Below are positions 11,655-23,728 of a stretch of DNA of 64,000 nt, one piece after another. The notes beneath the pieces were generated by a model. That model did no database searches and was not told where the DNA came from. It was given only the letters and a program-made list of their open reading frames with translations. Position numbers and translations under genes: made by a program. Location of the stretch: positions 9,588,001 through 9,652,000 of the forward strand of contig OX439010.1 in NCBI GenBank assembly GCA_949316495.1. Reading direction: 5' to 3'. The stretch is from Amphiduros pacificus. Taxonomy: Eukaryota > Annelida > Polychaeta > Phyllodocida > Hesionidae. How positions within the stretch are numbered: the first letter of the stretch is position 1; each line of letters begins with the position of its first letter.

Positions 11655-12095
11655 TTATTCTATGATCACTGTGTATTCTGTGCTGTGATTGGTCAATTCC
11701 TGGTCACGTGAGCTTCTCTAAATTGTTGTATTGACCAGATGCATTATATTGCACGTCAATATACTTTCCACTGCACTGATGGGGAATTCCATGACGTCAC
11801 CATACAGACAAACTCGTCCCTTTCATGGCAGGAAATGTTGGGGAAGCCCTATAATGACGTCACCATACAGACAAACTCGTCCTTTTTAGTTCTCACTTTT
11901 AGAATTAAACCAACAATGGCAGTAACTAACACAGTGATCATAGAATAAAACAAATGTGTACCTGGGTCTCGTGCAATATGACTTTTTATGGACCTTCGGA
12001 AGGTTATATTGCACTCGGCTGCGCCTCGTGCAATATAACTTTCCGAAGGTCCATAAAAAGTCATATTGCACTCCACCCAGGTCCATATTTGTATA
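11655..12095. mobile_element. Palindromic element, unit B (441 bp), head-to-tail with unit A
   Basis: It has the same start as unit A and the same 19-bp inverted repeats (11656-11674 and 11929-11947). Its terminal hairpin is larger: 44-bp arms at 11971-12014 and 12028-12071 with one mismatch and a 13-bp loop. Two full CREs (11792-11799, 11855-11862) lie in an internal 63-bp duplication that unit A lacks, and an E-box CACGTG lies near 11706. The A/B junction forms a palindrome with arms of about 52-54 bp (11525-11576 against 11621-11674). Confidence 0.7.
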
Positions 12096-12317
12096 ATATC
12101 CCCGATGAGGAGTGTATTCCCATATAATAGGTGGGAGGTGAAGCATGTTTATGCCACAATATCAGATGATATCCCCGATGAGGAGTGTATTCCCATATAA
12201 TAGGTGGGAGGTGAAGCATGTTTATGCCAAAATATCAGATGATATCTCTGATGAGGAGTGTATTCCCATATAATAGGTGCGAGGTGAAGCATGTTTATGC
12301 CAAAATATCAGATGATG
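12096..12317. repeat. 73-bp satellite, right block (3 copies)
   Basis: The array resumes at ATATCCCCGATG, exactly the base following CAGATG in an uninterrupted unit. Unit starts follow at 12154, 12227 and 12300. The left and right blocks together form one array of about 5.2 copies split by the A/B dimer. Confidence 0.93.
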
Positions 12318-12856
12318 AGAATGGGTTGCAAAGACAAACCACCAGACGTCTATGGATAAACTCTCGGCACAAAAGCCAAACAAATCCATTTGATCAACCC
12401 TTTGATAGCCCTTTGATAACCCTTTGATAATCACTCAGCTTTTCAAACACTCTTTATATCTCTTTATATCATTGCGTGCATTCCCTGCATATCATCTGTG
12501 TACTCGACTTGGCTGGCTTTTTTGCCGCATTCAGATAAGTAGTGCTTAGCAACATGACAGATTACCTATCGACAATGAAAGCTTACAGACTGACAGATTA
12601 TATGCCATGCATGTCTTCTCACTGTCAGAAAACATATAAAGTTGAACAATGCAAAGATGGTCTGTGCACTGCCGTCTGATCAAATCTCCACCAGGTCCCT
12701 GCTCATAATTCAAATGCAATTTTATATGATGAACATATATAATCTGGCAAAGCTTACCAATTAGGTTATATATCATAAATGCTTTTGCACTCAGTCAAAC
12801 TGTATAATTAATTATAGTATGATTCTACCACCCTGTTCTGATATGATTGATTATAA
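12318..12856. other. Noncoding DNA between arrays
   Basis: No gene is recognised. Short direct repeats (CCCTTTGATA three times near 12397-12430; TCTTTATATC twice near 12450-12470) are the only structure seen. Confidence 0.5.
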
Positions 12857-13211
12857 CATGTTTTATCATGGTCTCCCCATATTATCATGGTCTCCCCATA
12901 TTATCATGTTTTATCATGGTCTCCCCATATTATCAAGGTCTCCCCATATTATCATGTTTTATCGTGGTCTCCCCATATTATCATGTTTTATCATGGTCTC
13001 CCCATATTATCATGGTCTCCCCATATTATCATGTTTTATCATGGTCTCCCCATATTATCACGGTCTCCCCATATTATCATGTTTTATCATGGTCTCCCCA
13101 TATTATCATGTTTTATCATGGTCTCCCCATTTTATCATGGTCTCCCCATATTATCATGTTTTATCATGGTCTCCCCATATTATCAAGGTCTCCCCATATT
13201 ATCATGGTTTA
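12857..13211. repeat. Compound 19/29-bp minisatellite
   Basis: The array is built of a 19-bp block (ATCATGGTCTCCCCATATT) and an optional 10-bp block (ATCATGTTTT), giving mixed 19- and 29-bp spacing. Frames of about 125-131 codons are open in all three plus-strand phases, which shows they are repeat translations rather than genes. Confidence 0.95.
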
Positions 13212-13382
13212 TGACCACTCATAATGACATCATGTTAAAAGTTTTGCCATTGAAGATTTTGACAGTGATATAAAAGATGAAATTAGTCCTAACTTGAATC
13301 CATATTATATATTCACAAATTAATCTCTGCAGGAAAATATACTTCACTTTGGCATATCCAATGAAACATCAATCATTAAGGC

Positions 13383-13484
13383 CAGAAAACAAAAATATTT
13401 GGTTTCTGGTTTTGAAAAAAAGAAATTCTTCCACAGAAAACAATAATATTTGGTTTCTGGTTTTGAAAAAAAAAATTCTTCCAC
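13383..13484. repeat. Tandem duplication of a ~51-bp unit
   Basis: Two adjacent copies share ATATTTGGTTTCTGGTTTTG followed by an A-run and AATTCTTCCAC. They differ slightly in the A-run length and near the start. Confidence 0.88.
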
Positions 13485-13751
13485 TTTGGATCAATTTTGA
13501 AGTAAGCAAACAATCAAACATTGGACAAATGACAGATTTTTTTTGCCAAATGTTTTATTTTCCTGAGCTGGCTGACTGTTTCTTTCCTTATTGCATCATA
13601 AGGCCCACCCACCTGGTGACAAGAACATTAATTTTTCCAGTTCTTATCTTCCTGCCATATTTCATATGCATTTATATCTCTTTAACAATTTATGACAAAA
13701 TACAAAGGTAACCATGATGCATTTGCCTAAGACAATGGCTTATTGTCTTTG

Positions 13752-13766
13752 GTTGCCATTAGCAAC
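13752..13766. promoter_or_regulatory. RFX X-box-like motif with 3-bp spacer
   Basis: GTTGCCATTAGCAAC has two perfect X-box half sites separated by three bases instead of the usual two. RFX proteins are known to accept variable spacers. Motif match only; occupancy is unknown. Confidence 0.4.
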
Positions 13767-14951
13767 AGGCCATCAATAATCTTGTGACCATGTTTAATGG
13801 CAATATTTATTGATAACTTGTCTACAGAAATGATCAAGTCTTTTAATATATAATCTTCAGATATGGCTAAAATGTATTAGTTATGTCTCAGCAAACGACA
13901 ATGCTTCATCTCAGATGCTGTTCAGAGTGGTTAAAACATTACAGATTTGTATAATAAGTAGGTTATTTAACATGTGAAATGATACATTGATTGATTTGGT
14001 CTCTCTCATTAGTTAGAGCAGACTCTTCTAATGATCAGATTCTCAGCATTAAAGTTCAATAATATCTCCCTTAGTTATTAATGTCATTGAATAGATTAAC
14101 TTGTCAGATCAAGAAAGACTTGAAGTTTCAACACACAATAGACGATAAAATTATTTTATGTCTTGCAAAGTAAACACAAAGCGTGATAAAAAGTTTGTAT
14201 TTATAGAATTAATCTGAATCTCTTAAACTCATGATCCTTAAGAATATACTTAATATAGATCTTAGTGTCTATGAAGGTACTGTTTGATTTGGTATTTAAA
14301 AATGTTCTGTCTATTAAATTGCAGTTTCATAAATAGCTGATTTTGAATATTTTTTTTGTTTTGAAGGCACATTTCAGGAAGGTATTGAAAAGGAGACATG
14401 AATAATTAACTATTTATACGGAGATGGAATCCTATTGTTGTGAACCTCTGTTATATTAATGCCAGTATGAGAGTTCAAGGCCACTGAGTGTGATCATCTG
14501 AGACTCTAAAAGAAACAAGCAATTTCTTTTAAAAGATGCTGATAAATGCCGAGCACAAGGCAATTACTAATCTGCTTAATGGCTTTTAAAAAAATACACC
14601 ACTCTCTTTGATAGAAGATGGGAACAAGAATACTGCTGTATGCGCATAAATTACAAATTTATATATATATATATGAATATATTTATTCAGAAAAACAATT
14701 GAAATGCATTAAGTTATTACATATTGTAGTCATCATATCATTATTTCTGGCAGATCTCGTCGGAAAATCTAAAGGTGAAATATGTCATTAAACTGTTTGA
14801 ATATCAATCCTTTGAAATAAACAAAAAACAAAAACAGATTATATCTTGATTAACAGCATTGGTATGGAGGCTAGTTGATAATATACCACAGCTTCCTGGA
14901 CACATGGCCTGTACTTCACATATGTGTACCAAGCTCATACAGGACACATTC

Positions 14952-14980
14952 ATGTCCTAATGTCCTAATGTCCTAATGTC
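14952..14980. repeat. 9-bp repeat, three copies
   Basis: ATGTCCTA-type units repeat three times in a row, plus a partial copy. Confidence 0.85.
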
Positions 14981-15109
14981 CAGACTGGCAAAGTCAATGT
15001 AGTTAGTATTCATCCCACAAATTTCATAATCATTTGAAGATACAATTTGTCAGAAATGTAAAGCCGATTTGACTGATGGAGTCAAGAGAGGTAAGAGGGA
15101 TTAAACTAA

Positions 15110-15310
15110 ACAGTGACTGAGCCGCGACCATTTTGGCCTATCCCACAATGCCACGCAAGGATGTAGATCCCTCGGCCGGTAGACAGACCCTTTTATAGAT
15201 AAATATGCAGCTATGAAAGTAGCGATTAATATCTGTCATGCATAGACATTTGATACAGTTTGCCTCCCAACGCACAATCCCAATTCAATCACTATATGGA
15301 AGCAGTCAAT
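15110..15310. other. GC-richer island, candidate regulatory element
   Basis: A sharp local rise in GC with several CpGs around 15120-15190 in otherwise AT-rich DNA. It contains a ZNF143/SBF-like motif and no useful open frame. Confidence 0.35.
15141..15152 (+). promoter_or_regulatory. ZNF143/SBF-like motif
   Basis: TCCCACAATGCC matches the core of the ZNF143 (Staf) SBF motif, whose consensus centres on TCCCANAATGC. It is one of several in the window. Confidence 0.4.
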
Positions 15311-18300
15311 CCAGCCAATATCAAACCGGATGAGATACACTGTGTGGTAGACCCCCGTATGTAAACATACCCTATCACATATAATTGACATCAGCACAAA
15401 TAATATCGTTCTCATTCTCCTATGTGTACATATGGCATTTAGAAAGTGTGCTCACAATTCACGTTTGATTAGGAAAATATCAACATTTATTTAAGGTCAT
15501 AAAAACTGTGAGATTGAATCATTGCTCGAATGGAGCCAAAATTGTTTATTTAAAATGGAAGGAAGTGTTTCAATTCTCAGAATGGCACTAAGAAATATTG
15601 AAAAAATGTTTTCTTTTTGTAAACGGTGTAAATAGGGTAAATGGTTTAAATATTGTTTGCACAATTTAAACATATTTTGAACTTATTACATATGATTGAT
15701 AGTGGAATATTTTCAGATTATACTCTTGGTTATTATCTTTTGAAATAAATTAAATAAAATTCACTTATTCATTTATAATTCATGAAAACTTGCCAATGGT
15801 TAATGAGAAAATATTGCAAATTGTCGTTAGACTATATTTCATCAAAGTAATTCTGTTTTCAGACCTGATTCATACTGTTTCAAATCATTTGAACTCCACA
15901 TAAATCTGATAGAATTTCTATGTTTTTAATGAAGCTCTTAGAATTTGAGGCAGGGATGCTTGCAGTTTGATTGAGACGGGGGTAATTTCCCAGATGACAC
16001 AGATCTGACTGTGAAATGTGATCAGTACTTATGCAGAGTCAGTGAAGTGTGACTATCTATTTATAAAGGTTGATGAAGCATGGCCTGGGGGATTATTTGC
16101 CTCTCAGCCAAGATTGACATCTGCAAGATTTTAATGTGAATTGAATGAACCAATAATAAATATACTTTTTATAACCAATGTTTCCTAATAATAGTTCCTT
16201 TTCTACTTATAATAATAATATAATAGTGCCTTTTCATGAAATATGAATTAATTATAAAAAAAATATATTTCAATTTTTGGCAAAAGTAAATAATTGTAAA
16301 TATGACAATTTTTCAATGTGAACTTTGGGTAAGTACATGTTGAATTACATATGTTTCAATGTAACACATTCTTATCTTATTTTCCTTGTTCAGTTAATAA
16401 TCAGTTGCCATTTTGCATAAGTGTGAATAAAAATATCACAAAAAAGAAATGTTTTTCTACAAAGTTTAAACTTCTTCTAAAAACATTCTTATAGTCTCAT
16501 TTCTGTTGTACAGTAAAAACACTGCATTTTCATTAGGTAAAATATAAAATTACCCAAAAATTTGAAAGAAAAATTTCATCGAGAACTTTTCGACTTTTTT
16601 TGTTTCATAGATTGAATGGTATTATTTGCAAAGTGATTTTATATTGGAAACTTTGTGCCGTGAGCATATTATGGTCTGTTATTGCAACATTCCAGTAGTG
16701 ATCTGTAACTGACCATGCAACCTACGCTTCCTGTAGCAGCTTCCATGTGTATTCTAAAATACGGACTGGAACACTGGAACAGCTTGTAATATTAATACTC
16801 GATTCTATTAGCTTTGTCAAAGCCATATCTAAAATGTTAGAATGTTAAAAACATTTTTTAAATCATTTAATATATAATATGAAATTATATTGGTGAGATT
16901 GATGCCAAATTTGAGCATGTGCTTGAGAGGTATTTTCCGAGAGGCTAAGACCGGACAGTGTAGGCAAGCTTGTGGGCACCTGTACTGCCGTAGCATTGGC
17001 ACGCGAGGCAACCATTTACAGAGATACCACACAAAGCAAAACATTGCCTTGTGTAGGAAACAGGTACAGGTCACTTATGAAGAAAGTGAATTGTCATCTC
17101 TATCTAGCGGTAGAGTATATAGCATGATATATTCGCGCACAAAATATCTTTACGCTTTCACCCAGATTAGCATTTTTACAGCCTTCTGTTTCCACAGTTA
17201 GATCCCAAAGATCAAAGCATGTTTTGTGCCTAACATGCCATAAAAAATGTCCTCTTGATATTTCTAGTTTTTGTAGCAATTCAGAATGAGTTCATGCTTA
17301 AATTCTGCTACATTTGAGTTGATTTGCAAAAGTTTTCGCTGTGCAAAAATATCTGGGTTTCTAATATTTACAAGGATTGGCTCAATAAGGCTAAAAGGGA
17401 AAACGAGAAAAACATAGAGGTCCGTGAAAACTGACACGAATGTCAAGTCATGATTATAAATCAGGTCACATGATTTTCTCCTCAACATTAACCCATACAG
17501 ACATTAGGGTAATTGAGATAAAACAATCTAAATCTAATGAGAACGTTTGAATATAAAATCTCCCATTTTTTTTACTTCACTTGAGTCATTTCTCACTGTA
17601 TGTCAAGCCATTTTTTTGTAAGATACACAATGTCCATCATAGACACAGTTTAAAATCAAATGCTTAGCAAATACATGCATTTGTGGCTTGGTACACATAA
17701 ATGATTAGTACGGGAATTAAAGTAAAGTAGCCATCAAAAGCCTCATCAAAGATTGGCACATAATATAAGGTCTTCCAGTGAAACGGTCAATAGCTACTGT
17801 CTGATCAAATCCCGGGTCACATTGTGTTAACAGCTATCTTTATATCTATATAGATTTCTTCCCACAGTAGGTAAGCTTTGATGTGAGATCACTTAAGTCA
17901 GTCACTAGAACATACTGTGACTCACCCCTAAGCTTGGCCATATAATGATGTCTGGAACTGTACCACAAGTCTAAAACGATTAATAGACCAATTATCTTTT
18001 TCAAAATAATCTAATGAGATTATATGTTATTACTGTATGTCATTGGTACATGATGATATATTACAGTTCTTACTAGTCAACACTGGGTGTACATATATGG
18101 ATTTAGTAAATGAATCAAAATAATATTACCCACTTTTTTCCTTATAGATTGCTTGTCTTATATTAATGTGGGATGTCAAATCTGTCTTTCAAAGTGATAC
18201 TTATTCTTATCTTAATTACCAAGTGAACCACAAGACATCAGGAAGGAAAGGTTTCAAAGCATGTCTCTTTGATAACGCACTGATGTTAATAGTGCTATGA

Positions 18301-19249
18301 ATGCAGGACGATTGAAAGAGAAATATTCTGTTTGTGACAGACCTACTTTTTCTGCTTGCCAAAATGGGTCACCAGGTCAGACGTGGAGCAGGATAATTTC
18401 ATTTTGGAATCTCAATTGTTGCGTAATTACATTTTTTTATAATTTTAAACTGTGATCACTTAACATACAGGACAGCCATAAATCTGAAACAGCTCACAGT
18501 TTTGTTGTTGATAGTATAATAGGAAATTAAATATACACATTTAAAAGAAAGATGATTAATATACTTTTGAATTTTTCACAATCTCTAATTGGTTCATATA
18601 TTTTAGGGATGTAAGCAGTTAGTTAATTACACAAATCTTTAGGGTGTATTTTTTATTTTCTTGCTGCACCATGTGGTATGCTAGATTCTCATGGTTGGCT
18701 CACTTTCATGTGGCCTAGAATATTTCAAGATCAAAGGAAATGTAAAACAGAGTCATTAATATGAACCTGGGCAGAGTGACAAATCAATGGAAATATATAT
18801 GGTCTACACACTGCACCCACCTACCTGCTGTGTTCTCTGTCTGATCAGCCTCACACTTATCTCACAAATAAAACATTTTCATTATCATTGAATCACACCA
18901 GAAGGTGATATATTTCTGAAATTATTTTTTTAAAGTTTAATTTATTTGAGAGTGGAATGCAGCTCGTGCTATGGTAAAATAACAGGTTGGTATTTTTCAT
19001 GCCGATGATTATCATATGTTCTGCATTGAAATTACAATACAGACTAGTTTGAAATTTGAATTTGAAATACATTTTACAAATATTTTGTGCTGTTTCAAAT
19101 GACAAACACTTGCAATGAGAATTCTGACAAAAATATTAAATAATAAATTGGCTAGACATTTGATAGCAGATTAATATAAAGTTGTATGACGAGTCGTATC
19201 TAATATGAAATATTTGATTGCCCAAATAGCAATATACAATGTTAGAGTA
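15311..19249. other. Long AT-rich noncoding stretch
   Basis: About 3.9 kb with no recognised gene, tandem array or inverted repeat. Overlapping frames on both strands at 16829-17201 sit in a slightly GC-richer patch and look non-coding. Confidence 0.5.
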
Positions 19250-19367
19250 GAAATGATATAAATTGTCTAGAGCCATGAGACCAGTGGTGGAACAGCAGCA
19301 ATATATAATATCAGTTCAGAGAAATTGTATAGATAATCTAGAGGCATGGAGCCAGTAGTAGAACTTG
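19250..19367. repeat. Diverged duplication, two copies
   Basis: Two segments share the order AATTGTCTAGAGCCATGAG / ATAATCTAGAGGCATGGAG, followed by CCAGTGGTGGAAC / CCAGTAGTAGAAC. They are an old tandem duplication of about 80 bp. Confidence 0.65.
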
Positions 19368-19927
19368 CCAACTAATGATCCTTGTTTTGAGGCAAAATGA
19401 AGATTGAAAAATATGGGGGATAGGATAATTAAGCATTGTTTTATAACAGGAATAATTGATCTTCATCGCTGCGTCTGATAAACACCGAGAGCTAATGTGC
19501 TCAGTGAGAGGAGCTGAGCGGCTAATGATCCAATATCTCTCTGTAGTCCGATATTTCACTCAACAGACTAAAGTGGTGAAAAGCGACACTGTTTTGATCT
19601 AAATATTTACCATGGAGCAATAAAGTCGAGAAAAATATAGCAATTTTTACACAGCAAATAGAATGCTGTTAAAAGCTATAAGGTGTTGATCTAAATATTT
19701 GCAGTGGATGGTGTGATATGAGGATGGGGAACGGAGGCAGCGATGGGAGGGCTAATGCTGTGTAACTTCGCCAAACAAACGCTGAATTAATAAGCAACTT
19801 TATACTGTGTATATGCCCCATGCCAGATTAGGCATCCGCACTTCTTGCAAGGAAACCCAGCATATTGTGTAGTCAAATAAATGCCGACTCCAATTTACAG
19901 CCAAATGCTAAGATTTCTAATCTCGTC
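19368..19927. other. Noncoding DNA
   Basis: A slightly GC-richer patch near 19440-19560 has a short minus-strand frame (73 codons), not recognised. GATCTAAATATTTRC occurs twice (near 19597 and 19691). Confidence 0.45.
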
Positions 19928-20003
19928 TCAGGCTGAGTGGTTAGAGTGTTAGGCTTGCCATATGTGACGCACACATCGTGGCTTGGCATGGGTTCAAGTC
20001 TTT
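19928..20003 (+). mobile_element. tRNA-like SINE head
   Basis: AGGCTGAGTGG (19930-19940) resembles the Pol III A-box and GGTTCAAGTCT (19991-20001) matches the B-box at all but its last base. The spacing of about 50 bp between the boxes suits a long-variable-arm tRNA (Leu/Ser type) ancestor. A GTTAGAGTGTTAGGCTTGCC segment is typical of tRNA-derived SINE heads. No clear acceptor stem or 3' tail is seen, so an old SINE or tRNA pseudogene is more likely than a working tRNA. Confidence 0.6.
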
Positions 20004-20329
20004 ACTGTGAGTTGTTTGAACTCTCTGTACTAGAGCATCGCATCGGAATTTCTCTATTATTGCAGGGTAGTGCATCAATATGTTATACCATTAAATAGGA
20101 CATTTGATGATATTTATGATCAATAATTATCAATGACTCATAAACATTGTAAGGTGGATAGACATTTAGAATACACATTAATATATGAATTTTACATGAT
20201 ATTATGTCACTGCTACTGGCAGAATTTCAACTAATGTAAAAAAGACAATGTTGTCATATACCCTCTAAGCATTTATTCAAGAATTAAATAACATTTTGAG
20301 TAGAAAACAGCTGTGAAAAAAACAACATA
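20004..20329. other. AT-rich noncoding DNA, possible SINE body
   Basis: The first 50-100 bp after the tRNA-like head may be SINE body, but no boundary can be seen. Confidence 0.35.
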
Positions 20330-20720
20330 CAAGTTACCTCTGCACCAGCAAAGGAAAACCTGGGTTAGCGGGCATAGCGCGGTAAACAAAATGGACGTTT
20401 CCTTTCAACACAAAGCCAAATCTATGACGCTGCTCTTTTGTCCCCTGCGAGGGGGGCCCCTGTTGCATGTGAGCAAAGCTGAGTGGGGGCAGCTGTAAAT
20501 TACTACGTATCATGCTCGGCAGACATGATGTATGCTTATAATACAGCGCTCGCAACCCTGCCAATGTTTACGCCATAGACTTCTTTGTTCGGGCCTTGTT
20601 CCTTTTCATCCAGTCTCCCTAGCCTTCTCCAGAGCACGGTCTCAAATGTTTAACGTTAATTTATTTATGGTAAGTCTCATTTGACCTGCACTAACATGTC
20701 GGCCCCCAGTCTTCTCGGTA
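20330..20720. other. GC-richer island, candidate conserved noncoding element
   Basis: An abrupt GC-rich patch with CpGs, short open frames on both strands (61 codons plus, 76 codons minus) and no recognisable domain. It contains AACACAAAGCC (Sox/HNF4-like) and ATTTATGG (Hox/Cdx-like) strings. Best read as a candidate enhancer. Confidence 0.35.
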
Positions 20721-21420
20721 TTATACGTGCACAACTCACTTTACATCGACTTTATTTTTTTTTTACCAATTCAAATGCAATGGCATGTTGCACAAATCAA
20801 ATGTCTCATGCAGCGATAATTCTTTTTCTTCTTAAAAAAATCATTCAATACAACTAATAGCACATTATGCGAGTTTAAGACCTTTATAAAACTCAATTAA
20901 ACAGGAATTATATCCATTTCAATGTTTTTGAAGTAGGAGTGATGCACTTTATATTTTCTTAATAATATTTCGTGATAAAATCATAAATATACCTTCATAG
21001 TTTCCCATATAAAATGCATTTTGGTGAAAACCAATTGACTGCGTAGGGTCGGGATGACGTTCCCAGCTGAGAACTCTGATTGGTTAGGGTCAAGCGGTGC
21101 TTTTTTTGCCTTGGCTATTGTCGGGAGACTCACTACTGAAACTTACTCAAGGCTTTTATCTCCCTGAAGTTTTACCCCCATAACTTTCTGACATTTAGAA
21201 TCTTTACTATTCTTTCACTTCTTCTCCCTACTCCATTTCTTCTATAATGTGTGGCGGTTTATATTCTTACATTTCTTATCGATCGAAAAGATTCTATGAA
21301 ATCAGAAACCACCTGTTGCTCTACACTATATGCACACTTTCAAATAATTGAAATTCATATTTCGATTATACCATGTGCATAGCTCTGTTAAGAAATCATT
21401 AAAATTCTTCTCTTGATGGC
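20721..21420. other. Noncoding DNA
   Basis: Mixed AT-rich sequence with a moderately GC-richer patch around 21040-21190. No gene, repeat array or RNA is seen. Confidence 0.45.
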
Positions 21421-21630
21421 AGTTCTAAAGACTCTCAGTTCTTAAAGACTCTCAGTTCTAAAGACTCTCAGTTCTTAAAAGACTCTCAATTCTAAAGACT
21501 CAGTTCTAAAGACGCTCAGTTCTAAAGACTCTCAGTTGTAAAGACTTCTCAGTTCTTAAAGAATCTCAGTTCTAAAGACTCTGTTCTGAAGACTCTCAGT
21601 TCTAAAGACTCTGTTCTAACGACTCTCACC
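21421..21630. repeat. 16-bp minisatellite, irregular
   Basis: TTCTAAAGACTCTCAG recurs about a dozen times with frequent single-base insertions (TTCTTAAAG) and shortened units, so phase drifts. Confidence 0.92.
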
Positions 21631-22744
21631 TCTATATGAAGTGAAAGATACGGATTAACCTTTTGCTTCTGAGTCAAACTACCGAAATACATTTAACTAA
21701 TGAGTGGGAATCATTGAGTAACCCCGGTGGCCACAAAGTCGGCAGATCATCGTCATTACCTGAGGCCATCCCGGAATGACTTCCTTCTCCAATTAACCTC
21801 TCACACCCATCATAGAAGCGATGCCAATGATCCACTCCCCGTCCTCACCACTCTCGGTCTCTCACCTGTACCGTCTCTTCCTATCTCATCTCATCTCAAA
21901 CTGCAGCTCATTCCCCATCTATTCCCATATTTATTCCAATATTGCATTTATATTTGGCTTTATGTTATCAGTACAATTTATTTTTTTATATTGCGATATA
22001 TAGTATGTTAATATAGATCTGGGCCTACTCAATTATTTATATTTTATCTCTTTTATATATTATTTCTTGTCAAATGTTATGAGAGTGGTGGTTGTATTGA
22101 GTAATTTTTCACCAAAAATATAATGAAGAAAAGTTTTCTATAGGACTGTGTTTTCTTTATTATGTGTTATTAACCCTTTTCCTCTCTGTTTGTGTTGGGA
22201 TGACAAAGGTTTGGCTGATGAGGAAGGTAGTAATTTACTCTGTATTTGTATGCTTTGCAAAATGGTGACATATTTGTATGGAGCGGCATGCAGAGCTTCC
22301 TCGCTGTGTGCCCACCACAATATGAGAGTGTGAGTGTCTCAGAATGGGTTCCTGACTGTGCAACCCCGCACCACAATGGACTGCCACAGCGACAATGAGT
22401 AGCCCTGACTTATGCGTCCATAACTTAGCCTCGGACTGTCACCGCAAAGCGAACAAAGACATAGATTAGTTCTTAGAGCCACACCACTATATATCTACAT
22501 GGGGCATATTGCTAAAAGGCTAGCTCCAGGCTGGCTGTGGCCCAGGACCTGGGACCTCTAATGTTGCCAGACCTTGATTGCAACATACAAACTATAAGAC
22601 CAAACTCAGCCCTGCACTTAGTATTAATCCACTAAAGTAAAAAAATTCTGGTGTGTGCAAAGCCAAATAGAGAAAGATAATTTGTTGTCACCAACAGGAT
22701 GTTATATTGTATTGATGTTTCACTGTGTTCTTTATCCTACCTGT
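21631..22744. other. Noncoding DNA with short two-strand open frames
   Basis: Frames at 21727-22011 (94 codons plus) and 22138-22376 (60-68 codons on both strands) overlap in several phases. None is recognised. Confidence 0.4.
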
Positions 22745-22858
22745 TTGTCAAAGGAAATATTAGACCTATTTACCAGAGGAAAAGGTATATTTGTTTATCA
22801 AGGGAAAAGGTAGACTTGTATATCAGAGGAAAAGGTAAACGTCTTTATCAAGTGATAT
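22745..22858. repeat. 25-bp tandem repeat, about 4 copies
   Basis: AGGAAAAGG-type blocks begin at 22752, 22777, 22802 and 22827, each followed by a TATTTGTTTATCA-like segment. The copies are moderately diverged. Confidence 0.85.
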
Positions 22859-23728
22859 AGGAGGTCAGCTTTTCACAAAATATTAAATTGTTTAGAAAAG
22901 GATCTATAGTCATTTTGGTCAAGATAAATTTTGGTCTTTTCATCAATCTTAAAAAATAAATCTTGATTTTGATATGTGGAATAATATAAAGAGAAGTTTA
23001 TGTAATTCATGATGTGAATGAACATTTTTCTTCTCCATGCCACTTGTATGCGAGGCAATGTATATTGTTAAGTATTAGACTTTTGTCATATGCTATTTGT
23101 AATAATATATGCTTGGAGTAAGTAAGCCATTCCTGGAGTCCTGAAGTGAAAAATGATATTGAATGATGAAAATAACAGTATTCCCCGTAGCCTACGTCTC
23201 CTGCAAACTGTTTGACCTTTTCCGTCGTTCACACATAGAATGATACGAGCAAGAAAGGCTGTCATTTTCAGCCTCTAGGGGATAGCAAGGCTTTCCATAT
23301 CCGTCAAAAACACCTGAGTTGGTGTCCTTTCCTGAATGTGACGTGCGAAAAGTCCCGTATAATGAGATCGGCAGATAGTATAAGGCAGCTGTGATGTGTT
23401 AAAGTGTTGTGACCTCTCAGCCCTGTGTAAGCGAAACATGGTCACAACCTCAAGGCATATCCCCATTCAAATGTCACTAGACTCGTGTATTTTAAGGAAG
23501 GAGGCATTATTTGTTTAGTTCAAATTGTCAGAATATGAATTAAGTCTAGTTGTAGGAATCTACCACATAGCAAGCTCTACTAGTCTTCAATATGGTTTAA
23601 TACCCAGGAATAATATATAGCAAGACTGCGACCTGGTTTGCTTTTCATGGAAGATTACTGAATTTTATGACTTAAATTACTGATAAATATCATCAAAGTA
23701 TGATGATCAGGACCATCATAAGTAAATG
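22859..23728. other. Noncoding DNA with GC-richer island at about 23150-23470
   Basis: The island has a 63-codon minus-strand frame (23275-23466) without recognisable similarity. It includes ACACCTGAGTTGGTGT, a short inverted repeat of T-box-like half sites. Flanks are AT-rich. Confidence 0.35.

Larger units (their letters stand above)
13485..15109. other. AT-rich noncoding DNA
   Basis: No gene is recognised. Contains an RFX-like motif (13752-13766), listed separately, and a three-copy 9-bp repeat near 14952-14980. The rest is AT-rich with TA runs around 14660-14690. Confidence 0.5.

Noticed and set aside
11232-12095. Reading units A and B as LTRs or a virus-derived element
   Set aside because: No TG...CA ends, no coding remnants and no primer site; perfect internal inverted repeats and hairpins fit a DNA or foldback element better.
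12819-13273. Three overlapping plus-strand frames of 125-131 codons
   Set aside because: All three phases are open because the repeat lacks stops; the products are repeat translations.
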